From Paenibacillus herberti (lineage in GTDB: Bacteria > Bacillota > Bacilli > Paenibacillales > Paenibacillaceae): a DNA stretch of 64,000 nucleotides. This document shows, in pieces, positions 26,331 to 34,400 of the stretch; the stretch's first letter is position 1, and every line of letters begins with the position of its first letter. The stretch lies in contig NZ_NMUQ01000002.1 of the NCBI RefSeq assembly GCF_002233675.1, forward strand, positions 62,001 through 126,000, in the 5' to 3' direction. The translations under genes were made by a program, and so were the position numbers. The notes under the pieces are model-generated. The model saw only the letters and a program-made list of their open reading frames with translations. It searched no databases and was not told where the DNA came from.

Positions 26331-29300
26331 CTATCCAATTGCTTTATTGGCTACGGGGACCAGTTCCGGAGGCATTTCATGCTTCAATTTCCAGACAAAA
26401 CTCATCGGCTTATTGCCCTCATGCCGCACATATTCAGCTTCCCCTAAAAAAACGAACGAGGATGTATAGTTATTTTCTTCTTTAAATTCCCGGACGAACA
26501 AAACAATTCGATTTCCCGTTTGTTTATGTTGAATGTATCTCTTTGCTGTGTTGGTCTCTTCCGAAATTCGGCTTTGAGTCTGCCAATGGAATAGGCGCTC
26601 ATTAATCGCATAGTCCTCATAAAGGGTCGACGGAGAGAAGTCCTTATCCGATTTATTTAACGTAATAAAGAAAATATCCGTTGCCTTTTCCTCGAGATAC
26701 TTTACCCCTTCGCGGAAAGACGGTGCCTTCTCTTCGTTCCAAACTCCAAAGGCTGCAAGTATCTGATCGGTTGAATAGTTACAATGTAAATCTAATGGAC
26801 ACGGGTAAGGAAGCTTGTTTCTCTTATCCACAAAGGTGATATGTGCGTAATTATATTTTAAAATTTCTAGAATTTCTTCTCGCAGCGTCAAGTTCTCAAG
26901 GATAAATTGGACCCCTTGGCTAATATCGTTAAACCCTTGCTTGGAGGGCTCTGAGCGGAAGAAGGTATAGTAGAACAGATTCAACATCAAATGTTCTTCC
27001 TCCGTTTCCACCTCCTTTTCACCCTCGATATAGGCGATTAAAAACCCCAAGATTCTACGTGAGTTCATGCTTAGCAATGCCGGAATTCTCTTTATGAGTG
27101 GCTCCATATTATTCATACCCAGCGACTCCAGCAAACCTGCTTCAGCCATTAACCCTCGTAATGTCCGATTACCGTTGCGTCCACCATAAAACTCATAGAG
27201 ACTCATGTTATGATATCGCGTAAAATTGTCCAGTGTTAAGCTTAACCCGCTGTCTTCTGTGAAATATTTGATCTTGCCAATTAGATTTCTACGATTAATT
27301 GTTGCTTGCTTTAAATTCCGTAGAATATAATCCCTGGCCTGTTTCTCAAGCTGGACAAAACTACCACGGGGCAAACTTGAAAAACCATGTTCAACATAAT
27401 GTTGAATCGAATGCTTTGTTTTGCCTAGTAGGGCTCTGAACTTGTCTTGAAAGCGATATTCTTGATGAGCCTGACCAATAAAATCAAGAACCGTCAAACA
27501 TTCCTTACGATCCGCTAGCCGGAGCCCACGACCAAGCTGCTGCAGAAATACAGTCATACTCTCGGTTGGCCGCAGGAACAATACCGTATTTACTTCTGGT
27601 ATATCCACCCCTTCATTATAAAGATCCACAACGAAGATGACTTTGACATCCCCCGAGACTAATTTCCCCTTGGCCGTGTTACGTTCCTCATCGGTGGACC
27701 TGCCATGGAGTGCAATCGCAGAGATACCCGACTCGTTAAATACCTTCGCCATATAAAGAGCATGATCCACACTCACGCAAAACCCAAGCGCTTTTACCTC
27801 GTTGATGTCCGTCGTGTATTTCTTTAAGCTCGTTAAAATTTGACTTGCTCGAATTTTATTGTGCGTATAGAGCTGCTCCAACTCATTGAGATCGTATCCC
27901 CGTCTAGACCATTTCACCTGTGACAGGTCAATGTTATCCGTTACTCCGAAATAATGAAAAGGAGCCAGTAACTTGCGATCGATTGCATCTGTAAGTCGAA
28001 TTTCTGCCGCAATTGTATCATCAAAGTAATGCAGAATATCCTTTCCGTCCATTCTTTCAGGCGTAGCCGTCAATCCTAATAAAAGCTTGGGCTCATAATA
28101 AGCTAACAGCCTGTTATAGGATGGTGCGGTAGCATGGTGAAACTCATCCACAACGATGTAGTCATAAAAATCCAAAGTCGTTTTTTCCGCAAGCTTGATT
28201 GAATTAAAGCTCTGGATGCTGATAAATAAGTGATCCACAGAACCTGCTTGATTACTACCAACTTGAAGCTCTCCAAAATTCAGATCCTTCATAATGAAGC
28301 GGAAAGTGTCCAAGCTTTGCTTTAAAATCTCTTCCCGGTGGGCGACAAAAAGCAGTCTTGCTCTTGGGTTCCGCCCGGCAAATCGTTTATAATCAAACGC
28401 AGAAATAACTGTCTTTCCTACACCGGTAGCAGCGACCAGTAAATTCCTCGTTCTCCCGTAAACAACTCTTTGCGCTTCGAGCTTTTCGAGAATTTCCTTC
28501 TGGTAGTCATAAGGGGTCAATGTAAAATGAAAAGGAATTTGAGCGCTCCCCTGCATTTTTGATTTGCTCAAAGCTTGCCGCAAAAGAGTTTGATTAGACT
28601 CCTCTGTCGGATCAAAAGCTTTAAACTCACGATCGTTCCAGTAACTCTCGAATGTAGCCTCAATCTTTTTGAGTACGTCATAGGAGTCCCTCTCCGTCAC
28701 CTTGAGATTCCATTCCAAACCGCTTGTGAGCGCAGGATTCGATAGGTTGGATGATCCTACATAGGCTGTCGTAAACCCCGTATCTCGCTGAAATAAGTAG
28801 GCTTTGGCATGTAGCCGGGTCCGATCCGTGTCATAGGAAACTTTAATTTCTGTGTTCTGCAGCTTGCCAAGCTCGATGACAGCTTTATAGTCCGTCGCTT
28901 CCATGTAAGTTGTTGTAATTACACGAAGGTGCCCGCCATTGGAAGTGAATTGCTCCAACTGTTCGATCAGGCAGCGTAGTCCGCTCCATTTAATAAAGGA
29001 AACTAACAGGTCGATGCGATCCGAGGTTACAATTTCTTGTTTGAGCTCGCTCATCATATTCGGCTCAGAGTGGGCACCTGTGAATAAGGAGCTTTGAGAT
29101 AATGGCGTCGTGGGCCTGTTGATCTTGGTTTCTTTAATACCACGAATATGATTGAGCTTAGAATAAACGTAGGTTAATAATTCACCTCGTTCATCTAACT
29201 GCCACTCCTTCAGTTCCTCATGCCCCAACGTACTTTTCAGCGACTCGATAATATCGTTACAAGCACGAACCTGCATGAGAACGGCATGCGCGTCATCGCT

Positions 29301-29483
29301 GCTTTGTTCACGGACCATTTTCAGCGCTCGGCGTGTTACTGCCGCCAAATAATTGGACAGCTGTTTACGCGCCTCCTCCGCATCGAGCGCTTCAATTCCA
29401 ATTTCATAAAGAGATGGGTCCAGCTCTGAGAGTTGTTTCCTTGTCAGTTGATTGATTAGCTGCTCGTAAAGACCGAGTTTCAT
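26331..29483 (-). CDS. PLD-nuclease / SF2 helicase / DUF3427 protein
   Basis: 1050-residue multidomain protein. Residues about 145-290 form a phospholipase D-like nuclease domain with LHAKAYLFQ and YVGSSNLSNPAL (HxK and GSSN elements of one HKD motif). The superfamily 2 helicase follows: Walker A AATGVGKTV (about 352), DEFH, TATPERMD, LHGRSTDEER, VVDLYNEGVDIP and QQLGRGLR. The last 350 residues match the DUF3427 C-terminal domain layout. Ribosome site GAGGT. A Nudix gene follows at once. An SF1 helicase-PLD gene diverges from it 93 bp away. Such proteins are predicted DNA processing or defence factors. Confidence 0.88.
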   Translation of the reverse strand: MKLGLYEQLINQLTRKQLSELDPSLYEIGIEALDAEEARKQLSNYLAAVTRRALKMVREQSSDDAHAVLMQVRACNDIIESLKSTLGHEELKEWQLDERGELLTYVYSKLNHIRGIKETKINRPTTPLSQSSLFTGAHSEPNMMSELKQEIVTSDRIDLLVSFIKWSGLRCLIEQLEQFTSNGGHLRVITTTYMEATDYKAVIELGKLQNTEIKVSYDTDRTRLHAKAYLFQRDTGFTTAYVGSSNLSNPALTSGLEWNLKVTERDSYDVLKKIEATFESYWNDREFKAFDPTEESNQTLLRQALSKSKMQGSAQIPFHFTLTPYDYQKEILEKLEAQRVVYGRTRNLLVAATGVGKTVISAFDYKRFAGRNPRARLLFVAHREEILKQSLDTFRFIMKDLNFGELQVGSNQAGSVDHLFISIQSFNSIKLAEKTTLDFYDYIVVDEFHHATAPSYNRLLAYYEPKLLLGLTATPERMDGKDILHYFDDTIAAEIRLTDAIDRKLLAPFHYFGVTDNIDLSQVKWSRRGYDLNELEQLYTHNKIRASQILTSLKKYTTDINEVKALGFCVSVDHALYMAKVFNESGISAIALHGRSTDEERNTAKGKLVSGDVKVIFVVDLYNEGVDIPEVNTVLFLRPTESMTVFLQQLGRGLRLADRKECLTVLDFIGQAHQEYRFQDKFRALLGKTKHSIQHYVEHGFSSLPRGSFVQLEKQARDYILRNLKQATINRRNLIGKIKYFTEDSGLSLTLDNFTRYHNMSLYEFYGGRNGNRTLRGLMAEAGLLESLGMNNMEPLIKRIPALLSMNSRRILGFLIAYIEGEKEVETEEEHLMLNLFYYTFFRSEPSKQGFNDISQGVQFILENLTLREEILEILKYNYAHITFVDKRNKLPYPCPLDLHCNYSTDQILAAFGVWNEEKAPSFREGVKYLEEKATDIFFITLNKSDKDFSPSTLYEDYAINERLFHWQTQSRISEETNTAKRYIQHKQTGNRIVLFVREFKEENNYTSSFVFLGEAEYVRHEGNKPMSFVWKLKHEMPPELVPVANKAIG

Positions 29484-29576
29484 GTTGCACCTCGTTTAAA
29501 GAAAATTTCGAATTCAACCGATAGATGTGACTATAATACCAATATAAACCATTAGATAGTCCGGAGGTTCTAAACT

Positions 29577-30581
29577 TTGATTCAAAATATATTGCAATAC
29601 TATATCGATTACGAAAATACGATGCGTTTTGCCCAAAGTTCCCTTGCTGATAGATGTGAAGGAGAATATTATAACCGAGGTATCGTGAAGCAGGGTTCTT
29701 TGCTTTATTCGGATATGCAATCGAAAAAAATCAGATTAATTCAGAAGAGATTATTACATCTATTGAACTTTAAAGGCTCTGAAATGCAAAAGAACTTAAC
29801 CAGCCTTTTAAATGATTTAGTTCCAAGTTTTCTTGACGGGACGATGGACGTGGATACATTTCTACAAACCTTAAATGTTAATTCTCATCCTAATGAAAGA
29901 GCTATGAGGACATTTTTAGGAGAAATTATCCAAAATGACCAATTGACCTTATGCTACCCTTTACTAACTAAAGTTGTAAAGAATAAAAAAATCGTTCACC
30001 CTTTGATCGTGTTTACGTGTCGATTAAACCAGGACGATACTTTACATGTAGAAAAATTCACCATTAGCCGTGAGGCCCTAACAATCGTTGCAGCCTATTG
30101 CGACGACCAGTCACATATGGATACGGAAACAGTAAAAAGCAAAGAAATAACCGAGGTCTTGCATGCTCTACGAGATTGCAAACAATCAAACATAGACGAA
30201 ATTTTAAAAATTCTATATCGGGAGCTAAATATTAAATTCGATCAACGGGAACCCAGCTTTCTTGAAAACCCTAAATACTTTAAACCGTTTGAAGGCTGGC
30301 GAATGCTTGAGCAAGCTTTTGTAACTCTAGATTGGTTTGGGGATCTCATTGAACCTATCTTTCGTAAAGAGCTGCATCGAGTCAAAAACCGTATGGAGTC
30401 TCTTCCGTCGAATCTATTGAAAAAGTACTTGGCTGGAGACGACAACAGCCAGCTATTTGAATCATGCGAACAAGCTGAAGCTGATTTGTTCCATTGGGGC
30501 AGTTACACGGATCAATATCCGTTAACGAGAAACAATGGCAGATTATTGGCCGAGGAGAAAAATCAGAACTGCTTTCGGTGA
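29577..30581 (+). CDS. N-terminal part of frameshifted SF1 helicase-PLD protein
   Basis: Begins at a TTG with GGAGG eight bases upstream and encodes the region that precedes the motor of the helicase continued in another frame at 30494-33478. The 334 residues show no motif I can name; they end in nonsense (TRNNGRLLAEEKNQNCFR) after GSYTDQYPL, which is where the helicase Q-motif should follow. Adding one base near 30519-30521 would restore YP-VNEKQWQII and a single protein of about 1300 residues. Read with the next entry. Confidence 0.75.
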   Translation: MIQNILQYYIDYENTMRFAQSSLADRCEGEYYNRGIVKQGSLLYSDMQSKKIRLIQKRLLHLLNFKGSEMQKNLTSLLNDLVPSFLDGTMDVDTFLQTLNVNSHPNERAMRTFLGEIIQNDQLTLCYPLLTKVVKNKKIVHPLIVFTCRLNQDDTLHVEKFTISREALTIVAAYCDDQSHMDTETVKSKEITEVLHALRDCKQSNIDEILKILYRELNIKFDQREPSFLENPKYFKPFEGWRMLEQAFVTLDWFGDLIEPIFRKELHRVKNRMESLPSNLLKKYLAGDDNSQLFESCEQAEADLFHWGSYTDQYPLTRNNGRLLAEEKNQNCFR

Positions 30582-33478
30582 ATGGTCCCCCTGGAACAGG
30601 AAAAACGACTCTTTTAAAAGAGCTCATTGCCGACTATACCGTTAGGAAAGCGTTGTTGTTGGTGGACAATTGGGATACTTCTTGGGAACAAATCGATGCC
30701 GGGAATAAAAAGAAAGCTGTATACCGTTCACCTCTAGGCGGCGTCAATCCCTATTCTATTATCATAACGAGCACGAACAATACCGCAGTTGACAATATCG
30801 GCACCGAGCTAAGAAAAGAAATCCCCTTTTTAAACTCATTTCTAAATACACTAGCCGAACCTCCGGAGGATACTTCCGGCTTGTTTTGTGCACGCTTAGG
30901 CAACAACTCAAACATGGAGAGCTTCCGTTCAGGGCTGGTAAAGGCTTTACTAAACGGATTACGTAGCGACTCGCAGATTCAGCCTTCACTTGGAGTTATA
31001 GAACGATATCGGAACCATCACAACTCCCTTGATTGTATTCGTAAGCTCCTGAATCAATGGACTCTGCAGAAACGACAGCTCAGCTCTCACCTTCAAGTGT
31101 TTGTAGGCAGCGAAGAATGCTTAAACCAAGCAATATTCGCCTATGAAAAAAAGATTCAAGAGAAGCAACAAGAAATGATTGTTGTGGAGAAGCAAGTTTA
31201 TCAATATAAAACAGCATTCTATGAAGCAGATGAGCAGTTCAAACTACATCAAGCTGCCGAGAAAAAAATTTCAACCCAGCTCCCAGATCAGGAAGAATCG
31301 ATCAAGAACGCTTATTCGATTCTTGAGACTTTTCGTCAAAAAAAGCAAAGCTGGCTACGCTTCTTCCTGCCAAGCTATATAAGCTATCTGCGGAGCTATG
31401 TTTCTGAATCTTATATTGAGATAGAGCTGATCTCCAAAGCTAAACAAGCTCTTCACGACTCTAACGAGCAATTAGTCTCCCATGTAGCTCAGGCACGGCT
31501 CAAAAACGATGAGGCCTGTCAATTTAACGAAAAGGCAGAAACTTGCCAGAAGTTATACGATCAGCTCCAGTCAGAGATAACACTATTGTCAGAAGACCTT
31601 AGCCAATTAATTAACTGCCTGGGGACTGGTAAGCAAGTATCGTCTGCTATCCTGCAGGAAGATGAAGATTTAGATATCTGGTCGGCCTCCCAATACCAGT
31701 TGACCAATTCATCCGTACTGTTGAAGTTAAGGTATCAGCTCTTCCTAGATTCTCTGGAAGTCATCGAGCAATATATCATCAAACACAGGCAATTTATACT
31801 TCACAATATGGAAAAGATTCTTGGCGAACGATGGTTTCAACCTTTCTATAGCGTTGACCATCAAAGAGACGCCGAGTATAAAGAAGCACTTTTAGCATTG
31901 TGGGAAACCTTTTTCATCTGCTTCCCGGTAGTCACAACAACGCTTCATTCTTTCAAGGAAGACACGTTTCAGCTCCTCCCAGGAGTTGTCGATACGGTGT
32001 TCGTAGATGAAGCTGGGCAAATTCTGCCTCACTATCTTTGTGCTCCGCTTTATCGAGCAAGAAGAGCCATTGTTGTCGGAGATGTAGAACAATTGGAGCC
32101 TGTCCGCACAGTGCAATTGGATTTAATTAATGACTATAATAGCATCCCGGAAACCCTGCATGCATCGGTTTGCGTGGAGCGAAACAGCGTTCAACATTAC
32201 GTTGACCGTAATTCCGATTGGTTTGAGCTTTTTAAAGGCCAAAGGGTTGGATTGCTTTTAACCGAGCATAGACGTTGCGAAGCTGCCATCATGCGCTTTT
32301 CAAATCAATTTGTTTATGAAAATAAGCTTGTCATCACTAATCCGGACAGTCACGACCAACTGTTCGGGCGCAACATGCTTGCATTTGATGTACGTGGAGC
32401 TAATAAAAGGAATGCGAACGAAACGGAGATTCAATTCTGTCGTCGACTAATTGATAGATACAAAGAACTATATGGTCCCGAGATTGTGTCGGAGATCGCA
32501 ATTATTGCACCATTTTATAAGCAAGTACAAGAACTGTCTCGAGCGATTCCTGAAGTTAAATCCGGGACGGTTCACTCTTTCCAAGGTCAGGAAAGAAAAA
32601 TCATTTTATTTACCTCCGTCATTGATTCCTACACCGGAAAACTAGCCGGATTGAGTTCATTCATCGGCGGCAAGAGCAATATGCTTAACGTGGCCCTATC
32701 AAGAGCCAAAGAACAATTTGTCTGGATTGGCAATCTGGATGTTATGCGGAACTTAAAGAAAGATAACTTCTTGCATAAACTTTACAAAGTCATGCTTGAA
32801 GTAGGAGCGTGCTTTAGCCCATATGACAACGAAAATATTAGAGGCCATTTTAAAGATAGTCATGATGCAGAGGCGTACCAATTATACGCGGACACTGTCA
32901 GCGGAGGTCCGTCGGCGAGTCCATTCCAGAACTACTTGAAAGAACAATTTCCGGCCGGAATTATTCTGAAGCCTGCCCAACACCATGCGCTGCTGCTTAA
33001 GGCCATCCAATTGGCATCAAAGAGTATTCGGATTCTCTCTCCATGGATGATGTATACGGTAGTTGATGAAGCATTTCGTCAATCTCTTCGTGAATCGATG
33101 GACCGTGGGGTGGATATCCGAATTGGCTTTGGTTACAAACCATCTAAATTAACATTGGCAGATATTGATAAAATTGTGCAGCTGGACAACTTCGGCAGTG
33201 GATTAGAGAAAACCCGTGATGCCGTCGAGTCTCTGTTGGGAATACTGGGGGATCGCCTGGCTTACGTCCCTCCCATTCACAGCAAGATTTTGCTTATTGA
33301 TGATCAGTTTCTTTTTATCGGATCGCATAATTGGTTATCCAACAAAGGCAGGCAAAACCGAGATGAAATAAGCTGTCTACTTATGAAACGGGAAGCCATA
33401 AAGTATGTACAAGAACAATACCTAGAGCCTTTGTTAAGTAAGGGTTTGGACGATACTGGGGATTCGCAATTTATTTAA
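30494..33478 (+). CDS. SF1 (DNA2/NAM7-like) helicase with C-terminal PLD domain, frameshifted from its N-terminal part
   Basis: The first plausible codons in this frame (30494 TTG) have no ribosome site; real similarity starts at VNEKQWQIIG, a helicase Q-like motif, followed by Walker A NGPPGTGKTTLL. A long coiled-coil-rich insert (about residues 220-400) separates this from VFVDEAGQ (Walker B), VVGDVEQLEP, LTEHRRC, TVHSFQGQERKI and NVALSRAKEQFVW. The last 170 residues are a PLD-like domain with PIHSKILLIDDQFLFIGSHN. The gene is intact apart from the one-base shift at its 5' side. It may be non-functional, or the shift could be a sequencing error. Confidence 0.82.
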   Translation: MGQLHGSISVNEKQWQIIGRGEKSELLSVNGPPGTGKTTLLKELIADYTVRKALLLVDNWDTSWEQIDAGNKKKAVYRSPLGGVNPYSIIITSTNNTAVDNIGTELRKEIPFLNSFLNTLAEPPEDTSGLFCARLGNNSNMESFRSGLVKALLNGLRSDSQIQPSLGVIERYRNHHNSLDCIRKLLNQWTLQKRQLSSHLQVFVGSEECLNQAIFAYEKKIQEKQQEMIVVEKQVYQYKTAFYEADEQFKLHQAAEKKISTQLPDQEESIKNAYSILETFRQKKQSWLRFFLPSYISYLRSYVSESYIEIELISKAKQALHDSNEQLVSHVAQARLKNDEACQFNEKAETCQKLYDQLQSEITLLSEDLSQLINCLGTGKQVSSAILQEDEDLDIWSASQYQLTNSSVLLKLRYQLFLDSLEVIEQYIIKHRQFILHNMEKILGERWFQPFYSVDHQRDAEYKEALLALWETFFICFPVVTTTLHSFKEDTFQLLPGVVDTVFVDEAGQILPHYLCAPLYRARRAIVVGDVEQLEPVRTVQLDLINDYNSIPETLHASVCVERNSVQHYVDRNSDWFELFKGQRVGLLLTEHRRCEAAIMRFSNQFVYENKLVITNPDSHDQLFGRNMLAFDVRGANKRNANETEIQFCRRLIDRYKELYGPEIVSEIAIIAPFYKQVQELSRAIPEVKSGTVHSFQGQERKIILFTSVIDSYTGKLAGLSSFIGGKSNMLNVALSRAKEQFVWIGNLDVMRNLKKDNFLHKLYKVMLEVGACFSPYDNENIRGHFKDSHDAEAYQLYADTVSGGPSASPFQNYLKEQFPAGIILKPAQHHALLLKAIQLASKSIRILSPWMMYTVVDEAFRQSLRESMDRGVDIRIGFGYKPSKLTLADIDKIVQLDNFGSGLEKTRDAVESLLGILGDRLAYVPPIHSKILLIDDQFLFIGSHNWLSNKGRQNRDEISCLLMKREAIKYVQEQYLEPLLSKGLDDTGDSQFI

Positions 33479-33487
33479 TTCCAAATC

Positions 33488-33518
33488 AAAGGCGCTGATA
33501 GCTCAGCGCCTTTTTTAG
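33488..33518 (+). terminator. Terminator between helicase gene and the toxin-antitoxin operon
   Basis: AAAGGCGCTGA and TCAGCGCCTTT form an 11-bp stem around TAGC, followed by TTT on the plus strand and by AAA-derived T residues on the minus strand; it can serve both converging units. Confidence 0.9.
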
Positions 33519-33526
33519 GCTAGTTT

Positions 33527-33844
33527 TTATCGTACCAGCCAACGATAATCTTGTCTGCAATCCACGATGTGATCAATATACACTGTTTTATCTTGAATCT
33601 GATACAGCACCAAGTACCATTTCTCTACAAACATTTTATGATATTTATTAGGCGGAATAAATTCGGCGTCAAGGAACGGAAAACGCTCCGGCATCCGCTC
33701 CAGCGAGCGAATTGCCTGCAACAATTCGTCTTTTGCCCTACGCGCAGCATCAGGGCTCTTTTCAGCTAAAAAACGAATATGGCTTTCCAGCATTTGTCGT
33801 GCACGATTAGAAACAAGAATTTTATAGCGAGGCATTTTTTCCAT
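33527..33844 (-). CDS. RelE/ParE-family toxin
   Basis: 105-residue basic protein with the ParE/RelE layout: ARQMLESHIRFLAEKSPDAARR in the N-terminal helices, then RSLERMPERFPFL and the C-terminal strand YLVLYQIQDKTVYIDHIVDCRQDYRW. It either poisons gyrase (ParE) or cuts mRNA (RelE); sequence alone does not decide. The start at 33844 follows GAGGT and lies 23 bases inside the antitoxin gene, giving tight coupling. Confidence 0.85.
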   Translation of the reverse strand: MEKMPRYKILVSNRARQMLESHIRFLAEKSPDAARRAKDELLQAIRSLERMPERFPFLDAEFIPPNKYHKMFVEKWYLVLYQIQDKTVYIDHIVDCRQDYRWLVR

Positions 33845-34112
33845 GTTGTACCTCATTAATAATCCGGTCCAATTTATTGTCCAACTCATCAGGTGTCACG
33901 CCAGCGTGTCCAGCCAAGCGATCCTCTTGAACAGCCAACAGCTCTTCACGCAGCCTAAGCATTTTTTCTCTGCGGGAGAAAGCTTCAATATCCATCACAA
34001 CCAGATCTCCCTCGCCGTTTTTGGTCAAATAAACCGGTTCTCCGGATGCTTTACATAAGTCGGCAATCTCATTATAGTGTTGTCTAATACTCGCGGAAGG
34101 CTTGATTAACAT
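33822..34112 (-). CDS. Phd/YefM-family antitoxin
   Basis: 96 residues. The N-terminal DNA-binding part has the Phd/YefM pattern LIKPSASIRQHYNEIADLC followed by GEPVYLTKNGEGDLVVMDIEAF; the acidic C-terminal tail would wrap the toxin. The start ATG at 34112 has AAGGAG at nine bases; a GTG three codons earlier overlaps that site. The pair forms the right edge of the island. The 288-bp gap that follows contains only the Fur-type operator and promoter of the siderophore genes. Confidence 0.87.
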   Translation of the reverse strand: MLIKPSASIRQHYNEIADLCKASGEPVYLTKNGEGDLVVMDIEAFSRREKMLRLREELLAVQEDRLAGHAGVTPDELDNKLDRIINEVQHGKNASL

Positions 34113-34320
34113 CTCGCTCACTCCTTGTGTAGTTATACTGTAGCTATATTATACCCATTTCATACTATGCGCTCAATATTCCTTTACTTCTCCGATTAAA
34201 GTTGAAACATTCGCGGCTCTGTCGAGAATTTTACCCAATGCATTCCATCACTCTATCGAAGCCCTTCCGTTGAACGGTTACTAAACTTATTTCCCCTCTA
34301 CACCCCCCACCCATTGTAAA

Positions 34321-34335
34321 TGAGAACCATTATCA
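34321..34335 (+). promoter_or_regulatory. Fur box upstream of the siderophore-uptake operon
   Basis: TGAGAACCATTATCA matches the 7-1-7 Fur box TGATAAT-N-ATTATCA at all but two positions, and lies close to a TATAAT-like hexamer 80 bp before the AraC/binding-protein start. Confidence 0.75.
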
Positions 34336-34400
34336 CTTATAATAAATGATAGTTTATAATCTTTAATCCGTAATCACCAGCCCAACAAGTCAAGAAAGGA

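Noticed and set aside
30511-30530. Programmed ribosomal frameshift in the SF1 helicase gene
   Set aside because: No slippery heptamer or downstream structure is apparent; a one-base deletion explains the data more simply.
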